Below, piece by piece: positions 18,458 through 26,504 of a stretch of DNA of 64,000 bases. Every line of letters starts with the position of its first letter. Position 1 is the first letter of the stretch. The DNA is from Alphaproteobacteria bacterium (GTDB taxonomy: Bacteria > Pseudomonadota > Alphaproteobacteria > Thalassobaculales > Thalassobaculaceae). The stretch spans positions 1 to 64,000 of the forward strand of contig JANSYS010000009.1 in the NCBI GenBank assembly GCA_024742275.1, in the 5' to 3' direction. The notes beneath the pieces were generated by a model. It searched no databases, had not been told where the DNA came from, and worked only from the letters and a program-made list of their open reading frames with translations. Position numbers and translations under genes: made by a program.

Positions 18458-21097
18458 ATGGAATCCACGATCTACCGCTTCATCCTGCGTTATTCGAAGC
18501 GCGAGCAGATTTTCCTGTTCATCATGACGGTGATCTCGTTCCCGTTCCTGTACTACTCGCTCGATCTCCCGAAACGGATCGTCAACGATGCGCTGGGGGC
18601 GAAGGGAGCGACCAGTTTCCCGGTCACCTTCCTCGGCATGGAGTTCCAGCAGCTCGAGTATCTGTGGACGCTGTCCGGGCTGTTCCTGGTTCTGGTCTTC
18701 ATCAACGGCGGATTCAAGTACTGGATCAACGTCTATCGCGGCCGGCTCGGGGAGCTGATGCTGCGGCGCCTGCGCTACGAGCTGTACGCCCGGATTCTGC
18801 GGTTTCCGATTCCGCATTTCCGACGGGTCAGCCAGGGCGAGATCATTCCGATGGTGACCCAGGAGGTCGAGCCGCTCGGCGGGTTCATCGGCGACGCGAT
18901 CTCGCTCCCGGCGTTCCAGGGCGGCACGCTGATCACCATTCTGTTCTTCATGTTCGTCCAGGATCCGGTGCTCGGCCTGGCCGCCATCGCCCTGTCGCCC
19001 CTTCAGGCGTACATCGTGCCGAAGATGCAGCGCAAAGTGAACGCGCTCGGCAAGGAGCGGGTGCGGGCCGTCCGGGTGATGTCGGACCGGATCGGCGAGA
19101 GCATCGCCGGCGTGCAGGAGATCCACGCCAACAATCTGGCGCGGTTGATGCTGGCACGCTTCAGCGCGCAACTCGGCCGAATCTACGACATCCGGTTCGA
19201 GATCTACCGCCGCAAGTTCGTCATCAAGTTCCTGAACAACTTCATCGCCCAGCTCACGCCGTTCTTCTTCTATGCGCTGGGCGGCTACCTGGTCATCGCG
19301 GGCGACCTGACGCTCGGGGCTCTGGTGGCCGTGCTTGCCGCCTACAAGGATCTGTCCGCGCCCTGGAAGGAACTGCTGGCCTACTACCAGCGCAAGGAGG
19401 ATGCGCGGATCAAGTACGAGCAGGTGATCGAGCAGTTCGACCTGCCCGAGATCATGGCGGAGGACACCCAGCTCACCGAGCCCGAGCGGCCGACGCCGCT
19501 CGACGGAGAGCTGCGGGCCAGCAACCTGAGCCAGGTGGACGATGACGGGGAGGTACAGTTCGAAGCGGTGTCGCTGACCTTGCCGCCGGGCAGTCACATG
19601 GCGCTGTTCAGCACCGGTGCGGGTGGCAGCGAGGCCCTCGCGATGACGCTCGCCCGTCTTACCTATCCCACCGGCGGGCGCGTGACGATCGGTCAGGCGG
19701 AACTGCACACGCTGCCGGAAGCGATCACCGGCCGACGCATGGGCTACGTCGGTCCGGCCACCTACGTCTTCAGCTCGACCATCCGCGAGAACCTTCTGCT
19801 TGGCGTGATGCACCGTCCGACAGGCCCCGCGCGCGACGATCCCGAGGCCCGGGCGGCGATCGAGAACGCCGGCAAGGCCGGCAATTCCGTCGACGACCCC
19901 GATGGACCGTGGATCGATCCGGCAACTGTCGGGGACGGCCCGGATCTGGTCGCCAGACTGATCGGCAGCCTTTCGCTGGTCGAACTAGACGACGACTGTT
20001 ACAGCCTCGGTCTGCGGGGCACGATCGATCCCGGCGCCCGTCCCGAGATCGCCGAGCGCGTGCTCGCCGCCCGCCGGTCCTTCGCCGAACGCCTGGCCGA
20101 CGATCCGCAACTGGTCGATCTGGTCGAGCCGTTCGCCGACGACGCCTACAACACCAACGCCTCGATGGCGGAGAACCTGCTGTTCGGCACGCCGGTCGGC
20201 CCCGCCTTCCAGCCGGATACCATCGCCGCTCATCCCTACGTCCGAAAGACCCTCGACCAGGTCGGCCTGACCGACGATCTGCTTCGGATCGGCCGCGACG
20301 TCGCCGCGACGATGGTGGAGCTGTTCGCCGACCTGCCGTCGGATCACGAGTTCTTCGGACAGTTCAGCTTCATCTCCCCGGACGACCTGCCGGAATTCCA
20401 GGCGCTTCTTACAAGGGTGGAGCGTGTCGGGGTCGACGGCGTGTCGGAGGAAGACAGGGCGAGGTTGCTGTCCCTACCCTTCAAGCTGATTCCGGCGCGC
20501 CACCGCCTCGGGATGCTCGACGCCGACATCCAGTCCCGGGTCCTGGAGGCCCGCGCCGCCTTCGCCCGCGACCTGCCGGAGGACTTGCAGGCGTCCGTCG
20601 CCTTCTTCAGCGCCGATGCCTACAACGCGGCGGCCTCCCTGCAGGACAACATCCTGTTCGGAAAAATCGCCTACGGCCAGGCCGACAGCGTTTCCCGGGT
20701 GGGAACCGTCATCGGCTCCGTGCTCGACGATCTCGACCTGCGGGCGTTGGTGATCGAGGTCGGCCTGGATTTCGAGGTCGGCATCGCCGGGGCGCGACTG
20801 TCCTCGGTCCAGCGTCAGAAGATCGGCATTGCCCGGGCGCTGCTGCGACGGCCGGACATCCTGATCCTGAACGACGCGGCCTCCACCTTCGACGCCTCGT
20901 CCCAGCGCCGTCTGGTGGAGAAGACACTAGAGGCCATGTCCGGGCGGACCGTGATCTGGACCACCCACCGCCCGGACGTGGCCCGACTCTTCCCGGAAAT
21001 CGCCGTGATGCGTGGTGGTCGGGTGGTGGAAACCGGGGCGCCCGAGGAATTGGACCGGGAGGGCCGCGTCTTTCACGAATTCGCCGCTCAGAGTTGA
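18458..21097 (+). CDS. ABC exporter-like fusion with degenerate, duplicated nucleotide-binding region
   Basis: The 879-aa protein has an N-terminal type-1 exporter membrane domain (residues about 10-320, six predicted spans, with the coupling phrase IGESIAGVQEIHANNLARLMLARF). The ATPase half is aberrant. The Walker A position near 384-394 reads STGAGGSEA and lacks the catalytic Lys. The C-terminal signature is LSSVQRQKIG (about 781), and Walker B reads ILILNDAASTFD, with Asn and Asp replacing the usual Asp-Glu. Between them, about 300 extra residues carry a duplicated unit near 530 and 690 (RVLxARxxFAxxL...DAYNxxAS...NxLFG) imitating the Q-loop segment FSSTIRENLLLG near 440. It may bind rather than hydrolyse ATP, or need a partner. 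ATG 18458 was chosen over a longer Arg-rich frame. It leads the rightward half of the glycan locus. Confidence 0.85.
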   Translation: MESTIYRFILRYSKREQIFLFIMTVISFPFLYYSLDLPKRIVNDALGAKGATSFPVTFLGMEFQQLEYLWTLSGLFLVLVFINGGFKYWINVYRGRLGELMLRRLRYELYARILRFPIPHFRRVSQGEIIPMVTQEVEPLGGFIGDAISLPAFQGGTLITILFFMFVQDPVLGLAAIALSPLQAYIVPKMQRKVNALGKERVRAVRVMSDRIGESIAGVQEIHANNLARLMLARFSAQLGRIYDIRFEIYRRKFVIKFLNNFIAQLTPFFFYALGGYLVIAGDLTLGALVAVLAAYKDLSAPWKELLAYYQRKEDARIKYEQVIEQFDLPEIMAEDTQLTEPERPTPLDGELRASNLSQVDDDGEVQFEAVSLTLPPGSHMALFSTGAGGSEALAMTLARLTYPTGGRVTIGQAELHTLPEAITGRRMGYVGPATYVFSSTIRENLLLGVMHRPTGPARDDPEARAAIENAGKAGNSVDDPDGPWIDPATVGDGPDLVARLIGSLSLVELDDDCYSLGLRGTIDPGARPEIAERVLAARRSFAERLADDPQLVDLVEPFADDAYNTNASMAENLLFGTPVGPAFQPDTIAAHPYVRKTLDQVGLTDDLLRIGRDVAATMVELFADLPSDHEFFGQFSFISPDDLPEFQALLTRVERVGVDGVSEEDRARLLSLPFKLIPARHRLGMLDADIQSRVLEARAAFARDLPEDLQASVAFFSADAYNAAASLQDNILFGKIAYGQADSVSRVGTVIGSVLDDLDLRALVIEVGLDFEVGIAGARLSSVQRQKIGIARALLRRPDILILNDAASTFDASSQRRLVEKTLEAMSGRTVIWTTHRPDVARLFPEIAVMRGGRVVETGAPEELDREGRVFHEFAAQS

Positions 21098-21165
21098 AGG
21101 GGTTTCACGATGCGCCGTTGCGATCCATTTCAAGCAGAGACGCCGGTCCAGGAAGGAATGACGTC

Positions 21166-21612
21166 ATGAGCCTCAACGAAGAGGTTGAACTGCTCCGCAA
21201 GATTCCGCTCTTCGCGAAGATCGAGCCGTCGAAGCTGAAGTTGCTCGCCTTCACCTCGGAGCGTCTGACCTACCAGGGCGGTCAACGGCTGTTCCAGCAG
21301 GGCGATGTCGGCGATGCCGCCTACATCATCATCGACGGCGCCGCCTCGGTCCGAATTCTCACCGACGGCGGCGAGATCCAGGTGGCCGAGCTCGGCAAGG
21401 GCGATGTGGTTGGCGAGATCGCCATCCTCTGCGACGTGCCTCGGACCGCGTCGGTCGAGGCCACCAGCAAGTTGATCGCCCTGCGGATCACCAAGGAACT
21501 GTTCTTTCGTCTCGTCAGCGAGTTTCCGCAGATTTCCATCGAGATCATGCGCGAACTCGCCGCCCGCCTCGAGCGGACGAACGTGCAGCTTCGCGAGGCG
21601 TTGAACCGGTAG
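21166..21612 (+). CDS. stand-alone cyclic nucleotide-binding domain protein
   Basis: The 148-aa product is a single CRP-like sensor domain: LRKIPLFAKIEPSKL near 10-24 is the entry helix, the beta roll contains LFQQGDVGDAAYIIIDGAASV, and the phosphate-binding cassette reads VVGEIAILCDVPRTASVEA near 82-100 with the conserved Glu and Arg. The last 35 residues form the C-helix and there is no DNA-binding HTH, so it is not a transcription factor. A good AGGAAGGA site precedes ATG 21166. It follows the ABC exporter gene by 68 bases and probably acts as a regulatory subunit of that exporter or of the glycan machinery. The ligand (cAMP, cGMP or c-di-GMP) cannot be told by eye. Confidence 0.88.
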   Translation: MSLNEEVELLRKIPLFAKIEPSKLKLLAFTSERLTYQGGQRLFQQGDVGDAAYIIIDGAASVRILTDGGEIQVAELGKGDVVGEIAILCDVPRTASVEATSKLIALRITKELFFRLVSEFPQISIEIMRELAARLERTNVQLREALNR

Positions 21613-21656
21613 ACCGGACCGTTGAACGGTCGACCTCCTAAAGACAGACTGGTTTC

Positions 21657-22148
21657 ATGAGCAGACTCGACAGCATGATCAGGCGCCTGGAAGCCCAGCG
21701 CGCAACTCTGAACGCCGCCGCCGAGCGGATCCGCGGTCGCGCCGGGGTCGTCCTGGAGTTCGGCCTCGGCAATGGGCGGACGTACGACCACCTGCGGGAA
21801 ATCCTGTCGGGACGCGACATCTACGTGTTCGACCGGCAGGTGGCCGCTCATCCCGACTGCGTTCCGCCGGACGATCGGCTCTATCTGGGCGATCTTTTCG
21901 AGACCCTGCCGCAGGCTGTCGCCGATCTAGGCGGTCGGGGGGCCCTGGCGCATCTCGATATCGGCACGGGCGACAAGCTGGAGAGCGTGGCCCTGTCGCA
22001 GCGCGCGGCGCCCATGGTGGCGGAACTGCTGGCCATCGGCGGCGTCGTGGTCAGCGATCAACCGCTCGACGGATTTACAGCCTTCGCGCCGTTGCCCCTG
22101 CCCGAGGGCGTGAAAGCGGGCCGGATCTTCCTCTACGAGCGCGTCTAG
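21657..22148 (+). CDS. small class I SAM methyltransferase (Methyltransf_17 type)
   Basis: The 163-aa protein carries VLEFGLGNGRTYDHLREIL at about residues 31-49, a SAM motif I variant typical of the small Methyltransf_17 family, followed by RDIYVFDR (acidic end of strand 2) and ALAHLDIGTGD near 100. It ends in GGVVVSDQPL and GRIFLYERV strands. The family's substrate is undescribed to my knowledge. It starts 44 bases after the cyclic-nucleotide-binding gene and is the last gene of the rightward transcript, so it may modify the exported product or its carrier. Confidence 0.78.
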   Translation: MSRLDSMIRRLEAQRATLNAAAERIRGRAGVVLEFGLGNGRTYDHLREILSGRDIYVFDRQVAAHPDCVPPDDRLYLGDLFETLPQAVADLGGRGALAHLDIGTGDKLESVALSQRAAPMVAELLAIGGVVVSDQPLDGFTAFAPLPLPEGVKAGRIFLYERV

Positions 22149-22294
22149 CGACAGTCCCTGCCTTGTTGACTCACGCCATGATCCAAGGGAGTCGGTGGGT
22201 CTGTCTCCAGCACAGCGAAATAGAGCAGGGTCACCGGGTTCGATGCGAACGCGACGTGATCCCGTCACGACACGATCCGCTCAATCCGGCGCGC

Positions 22295-23086
22295 TCACAA
22301 CTCCAGATCGACGACCACCGGTGCGTGATCTGAGGCTTTCTCCCAGCCTCGGGCGTCGCGGACAACCTCGGCATGCCTGATGGCGCCGTCGAGCGGCGGC
22401 GTGACCCATACATGGTCAAGACGGCGACCCTTGTCCGCCGCCGACCAGTCCTTCGCCCTGTAGCTCCACCAAGTATACAAACGTTCCTCTGGCGGAACGA
22501 TCTTGCGAACCGCGTCTATCCAACCCGCGGACTTCCGAACCTGTTCCAGCGCCTCGACTTCGACCGGGGTATGGCTGACGACATTCAGCAGTTGCTTGTG
22601 CGACCAGACGTCGGTCTCCAGCGGCGCGATGTTAAGATCGCCGACCAGGATCATCGGCATTTTCGGACTGCGGTCGGTCTCCATCCACCGTGTCATCTCC
22701 GCCAGGAAATCAAGCTTGTGGGCGAACTTGTCGTTGGCCGCGGGATCCGGCACGTCGCCGCCGGCGGGAACGTAGAAATTATGGATCTCGGGGCCGCCGT
22801 CGATCGTCGCCGCGACATGCCGTGCGTCGGTACGGCCGCAGAACTCCCGCGCCTCCGTCGACGCTATGGGCAGGCGGGAGACGATGGCGACGCCATTATA
22901 GCCCTTCATGCCGGCGACCATCTGGTGCGACCAGCCGGCTTCGGCGATGGGGCCTTTCGGGAAGACGTCGACGATCGCCTTCGTCTCTTGCAGGCAGAGA
23001 ACGTCCGGTTGCAGTTCTTCGAGCAGGCGCAGCACCAGCGGCAACCGCAACCGGACGGAGTTGATGTTCCAGGTTACGACCCGCAC
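22295..23086 (-). CDS. xthA: exodeoxyribonuclease III
   Basis: The 263-aa member of the exonuclease-endonuclease-phosphatase superfamily incises DNA 5' to abasic sites and removes 3' blocks in base excision repair. Motifs: TWNINSVR at 5-12, LCLQETK near 33-39 (metal Glu), GYNGVAIVS, the Tyr of NFYVPAGG, VGDLNIAP near 147-154 (Asp/Asn) and the catalytic SDHAPVV near 253-259. Length fits XthA. It starts three bases after the stop of the upstream FAH-family gene, so the two are probably co-transcribed although functionally unrelated. Confidence 0.94.
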   Translation of the reverse strand: MRVVTWNINSVRLRLPLVLRLLEELQPDVLCLQETKAIVDVFPKGPIAEAGWSHQMVAGMKGYNGVAIVSRLPIASTEAREFCGRTDARHVAATIDGGPEIHNFYVPAGGDVPDPAANDKFAHKLDFLAEMTRWMETDRSPKMPMILVGDLNIAPLETDVWSHKQLLNVVSHTPVEVEALEQVRKSAGWIDAVRKIVPPEERLYTWWSYRAKDWSAADKGRRLDHVWVTPPLDGAIRHAEVVRDARGWEKASDHAPVVVDLEL

Positions 23087-23089
23087 CGC

Positions 23090-23776
23090 TCAGACGACCT
23101 TCACATGCAGATCGGTCAGGCCGTCGACATGGCCGTGCAGCTCGTCGCCGCGCTGTACCGCGTTCACCCCTTCGGGGGTGCCCGAGAAGATCAGGTCGCC
23201 CGGCGCGAGCATAACCAGGCCGGACAGATAGCTGATCGTCTCGGGAATCGACCAGATCAGCGCCTTGAGCGTGGACTCCTGGCGGCGCGTACCGTTCACG
23301 TCGAGCCAGATGGCGGCGTCGTCGATGATGCCTGTTTCGGTCACCGGGTGCAGGTCCGCGATCGGGGCGGAATGATCGAACCCCTTCGCCATGTCCCACG
23401 GCCGACCCATTTTCTTCGCGTCGGCCTGGATGTCCCGGCGGGTCATGTCGAGACCGACGCCGTAGCCCCAGATCAGGCTGTTCGCTTCCTCGACGGGAAT
23501 GTCCCGTCCGCCACCAGACAGGGCGACGACAAGCTCGATCTCATGGTGAACGTCGGACGTCATGGTCGGATACGGCATCGCCGCCCCGCCGGTCACCAGC
23601 GCGTCCGAGGGTTTCATGAAAAAAAATGGCGGCTCTCGGTCCGGATCGTGACCCATCTCGCGGGCATGCGCCGCGTAGTTCCGGCCCACGCAGAAGATGC
23701 GGCGCACCGGAAAACCCTGGTCGCTGCCGGCAACCGGCACGGCGACGGTGCGCGGCGGAGAAATCACATATTCCAT
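23090..23776 (-). CDS. fumarylacetoacetate hydrolase family protein (fumarylpyruvate hydrolase-like)
   Basis: The 228-aa single-domain FAH protein contains FCVGRNYAAHAREMG near 28-42, PPFFFMKPSDAL, the metal-binding HHEIELVVAL (E-x-E) near 77-86, YGVGLDMTRRDIQ with the third metal Asp near 103-115, KGFDHSAP, and the C-terminal FSGTPEGVNAV. Substrates in this family are 2,4-diketo acids or 2-hydroxy-dienoates from aromatic-ring degradation, or oxaloacetate. The size fits fumarylpyruvate hydrolases. The ATG at 23776 begins the conserved MEYV-type start; an extension to 23893 is implausible. No aromatic-degradation genes are nearby. Confidence 0.9.
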   Translation of the reverse strand: MEYVISPPRTVAVPVAGSDQGFPVRRIFCVGRNYAAHAREMGHDPDREPPFFFMKPSDALVTGGAAMPYPTMTSDVHHEIELVVALSGGGRDIPVEEANSLIWGYGVGLDMTRRDIQADAKKMGRPWDMAKGFDHSAPIADLHPVTETGIIDDAAIWLDVNGTRRQESTLKALIWSIPETISYLSGLVMLAPGDLIFSGTPEGVNAVQRGDELHGHVDGLTDLHVKVV

Positions 23777-23998
23777 TGAGCGGAAACCTTTTTTCGTCTT
23801 GTCGTTTTGGGCGCGGCGCCCGGCCGGCAGACTATGGCGGCCATTCGCCCTTCGGGTCCAGCCCCGATCGCACCGGAGATGAGTGGCCGACATATCATTA
23901 TTGTTTCGTAATGAATTGATCGTGTTTCGGGTGGGCTCTCACCCGGATCGTCACCGGCAACAGATCTTGGCGAGGGCATTTGCGGCGGTCCGCCGCGA

Positions 23999-24796
23999 TC
24001 ACTCTGCCGCCGCCTCCACCCCGGTTCGGCCGAGGAGACTCTGGGTTCTGGTCGCATGGGCACGGGCCGCGCCGCCGAACGCTTCGAAGATGGCCCGATT
24101 GATGCCCTCGACCGGTCTCGGCCATTCCGGATGCCACTGCACGGCGAGCGCGAAGGCCGGTGCGTCGGCGATCGAGATCGCCTCGATCACCCCGTCCGGA
24201 GCGCGTCCCTCGACGACGACGCGGTCGCCGGTCCGATCGATCGCCTGGCCATGCAGGGAATTGACCAAATGCGGGCCGGGTCCGGCGATGGCGGCGAGCC
24301 TGCCGTCCGCCGTCAGGTCCAGCGGATGGGCGGGGCGATACTTCCAGTCGTAGGGCACGTCCCGCCGCATCCGATGGTCGAGCCCGCCGGTACGGGTGTG
24401 GACCTCCTGGTGCAGGGTCCCGCCGAACGCCACGTTGATTTCCTGGGCGCCGCGGCAGACTCCGAGAAGCGGAACGCCGCGCTCGACCGCGGCCCTCGCC
24501 AGCGCCAGGGTGACACCGTCCCGCGCCAAGTCGTGCTCGTCCGGCGTGACGCTGTCGCCGCCGCCGTAGTGTGAGGGGTCGACATTCGACGGACTACCGG
24601 TGAGGAACACGCCGTCGAGACGGTCGAGCAGGCTGTCGATTTCCATGCCGTCCGGCAGCGCGGGGATGATCACCGGACAGACACCCGCCACCTCCGACAT
24701 TGCGGTCACGTATTTCTCGCCGACGCGGTGGCTTGCGTTGCTCTCGCCCATGAGGCGGCAGGCGGTTACTCCGACGAGGGGGAGACGGCTGGGCAC
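23999..24796 (-). CDS. class I glutamine amidotransferase, gamma-glutamyl-GABA hydrolase (PuuD) type
   Basis: The 265-aa hydrolase has nucleophile Cys114 in LLGVCRGAQE and His222/Glu224 in QWHPEW, the complete catalytic triad. The HLVNSLHGQAI segment near 177-187 is typical of the peptidase C26/PuuD group, which releases GABA or another amine from a gamma-glutamyl conjugate. GTG 24796 was chosen because AGGAGA precedes it at good spacing and the product then starts PSRLPLVGVTACR like its relatives. The longer frame to 25084 would run through the divergent hydroxylase gene. No other putrescine-utilisation genes are present. Confidence 0.88.
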   Translation of the reverse strand: MPSRLPLVGVTACRLMGESNASHRVGEKYVTAMSEVAGVCPVIIPALPDGMEIDSLLDRLDGVFLTGSPSNVDPSHYGGGDSVTPDEHDLARDGVTLALARAAVERGVPLLGVCRGAQEINVAFGGTLHQEVHTRTGGLDHRMRRDVPYDWKYRPAHPLDLTADGRLAAIAGPGPHLVNSLHGQAIDRTGDRVVVEGRAPDGVIEAISIADAPAFALAVQWHPEWPRPVEGINRAIFEAFGGAARAHATRTQSLLGRTGVEAAAE

Positions 24797-24869
24797 GGCG
24801 ATTCTCCTGACGGTCACGATTGCGTTCCGGGCGCTTGGTCCGGTCCGTCCACCATGCCATATCTGGATC

Positions 24870-25661
24870 ATGTTGGACATCTCCGACCCCCAGAGTTTGG
24901 CGATCGCCAAGGCCGTGGCGGTAAGCGCTTGGATCGTGCTGATCTTGGCGGCCGAGCGGGCCGTGCCCGCTGTCTCCCGCCGCGGCGGCTGGCCTCGGAT
25001 CTTCCGTAACGCCGGGTTGTTCGCGGTGAATATCGGTCTGTCGCGCCTTGCCGTCATCCCGATTACCGTGCTGGCGGCCGGCATGACGCTGGACTGGCGG
25101 CCGACGTGGCTCGACGGTGGCTGGGCGCTCTTGCTCGATCTGCTGGTCCTGGACCTGTGGATCTACTTCTGGCACCGGGCCAACCACGCCATCCCGTTCC
25201 TCTGGCGGTTTCACGAGATCCATCATTTGGACGAGTTTCTCGATGCCAGCTCAGCGGTTCGCTTCCATGCCGGAGAAGTTCTGCTGTCAGCGGCTGTGCG
25301 GGCTGCGGTGATCATCCTGCTCGACATTCCTCTGGCCTCGGTCCTCGCCTTCGAGACCTTGGTGCTGGTGTCGGCGGTCTTCCAGCATTCCAATGTGCGT
25401 CTTCCCGCCAGGTTGGAAAGAGCGCTATCGCGGGTGATCGTTACGCCATCGATTCATTGGGTGCATCACCATGCGGTTCGGCACGATACGGATTCCAACT
25501 ACGGAAACACCCTGTCGATCTGGGATCGGATCTTCGCCACCCTCAGTCCGACCCCGCGCACGCCGGAAATGGCGATTGGAGTGGAGCGTGCCCATGACGA
25601 CGGGTTCTGGCTCCTTCTGATCCGGCCGTTCCGGCCTCGGGGGGACGGTGGTCGGGATTGA
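24870..25661 (+). CDS. fatty acid hydroxylase / sterol desaturase superfamily membrane protein
   Basis: The 263-aa membrane protein shows the di-iron histidine clusters of the superfamily: H102-x3-H106 (HRANH), H115-x2-H118-H119 (HEIHH), H173 (FQHSN), then H196 to H205 (HWVHHHAVRH), between four or so hydrophobic segments at about 14-30, 50-70, 84-100 and 140-170. All expected iron ligands are present, so it should be active. Substrates may be lipids, carotenoids or hopanoid-like compounds; none is indicated. The start ATG 24870 has no strong ribosome site. It is divergent from the amidotransferase gene with a 73-base gap. Confidence 0.9.
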   Translation: MLDISDPQSLAIAKAVAVSAWIVLILAAERAVPAVSRRGGWPRIFRNAGLFAVNIGLSRLAVIPITVLAAGMTLDWRPTWLDGGWALLLDLLVLDLWIYFWHRANHAIPFLWRFHEIHHLDEFLDASSAVRFHAGEVLLSAAVRAAVIILLDIPLASVLAFETLVLVSAVFQHSNVRLPARLERALSRVIVTPSIHWVHHHAVRHDTDSNYGNTLSIWDRIFATLSPTPRTPEMAIGVERAHDDGFWLLLIRPFRPRGDGGRD

Positions 25662-25797
25662 GGGGCCGGTTTGAAGGCGACCAGGGGGATTGAGCCTGAC
25701 CCGCCGACGACCCCGCCCGCCGTCCCAATATCCATATCCCGGCGATCCATCCTCCTGTACGGTCGCCGGGGGAGTGCTTTCTGAAACGGAGAACCCC

Positions 25798-26469
25798 ATG
25801 ACCCGCTGGTTCCGCACCGGAACGCTCGCGCTGGCGATCGCGGTACCGGTCTTTCTGGTGCAGCCGAACCCGGCGACCGCCCAGACGCCATCGATCCAGA
25901 CGTCACCGATCCAGACGTCCCCGATCCAGACGGCAACGGTCCTGAAGACGGCCGGTACGGGATCCGCCGACTCGAACGCCTCGGGCGAGACCTTCGACGA
26001 GTCCGAGGTCGCTGCGGCGGCCGAGAACCTGTTCGGCGAGACGACGGAAGGGCTGGCGAAGGTCATCGAGAAGGTTTTCAGCGAGATGGGCGCGCCGAAT
26101 GCCTATATCGCCGGGAGCGAATACTCGGGCGCGATCGGCGTCGGTCTGCGGTACGGCGACGGGATGCTGACCATGGCCGGCGGCGGCGGGACCAAGGTCT
26201 ATTGGCAAGGGCCGTCCATCGGCTTCGACCTGGGCGGCAATGCGTCTAAGGTTTTCGTGCTGGTCTATAACTTGAGATCGCCGGATCAGATCTTCCGCCG
26301 GATTCCCGGAATCGATGGATCCTACTACTTTGTGGCCGGGGTCGGGGTGAACTATCAGGGGGACGGCGAAATCACCCTGGCACCGATCCGAACCGGCGTC
26401 GGCCTGCGGTCCGGCGTCAATATCGGCTATCTTCACTACAGCCGGACTTTCTCCTGGCTCCCCTTCTGA
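25798..26469 (+). CDS. DUF1134 family secreted protein
   Basis: The 223-aa protein has a signal peptide ending ATAQ (residues 1-29), then a short Q-T-S-P-I repeat linker (about 30-47) and a single DUF1134 domain. The domain is recognisable by DESEVAAAAENLFGETTEGLAKVIEKVF, AYIAGSEYSGAIGVGLRYGDG and VYWQGPSIGFDLGGNASKVF. The domain is nearly confined to alphaproteobacteria and has no established function. Export to the periplasm is expected. The gene is monocistronic and converges on tyrC with a 35-base gap. Confidence 0.9.
   Translation: MTRWFRTGTLALAIAVPVFLVQPNPATAQTPSIQTSPIQTSPIQTATVLKTAGTGSADSNASGETFDESEVAAAAENLFGETTEGLAKVIEKVFSEMGAPNAYIAGSEYSGAIGVGLRYGDGMLTMAGGGGTKVYWQGPSIGFDLGGNASKVFVLVYNLRSPDQIFRRIPGIDGSYYFVAGVGVNYQGDGEITLAPIRTGVGLRSGVNIGYLHYSRTFSWLPF
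25893..25937 (+). repeat. 15-base tandem repeat inside the DUF1134 gene
   Basis: Three consecutive units beginning GATCCAGACG (25893, 25908, 25923) encode the IQTSP repeats right after the signal peptide. The first two units differ at one base; the third diverges at its 3' end. Such in-frame repeats can change copy number by slippage without breaking the protein. Confidence 0.7.
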
Positions 26470-26504
26470 GGGCGAGCGCAGCCATGTGCCGTCGCCGCTG
26501 ACCG

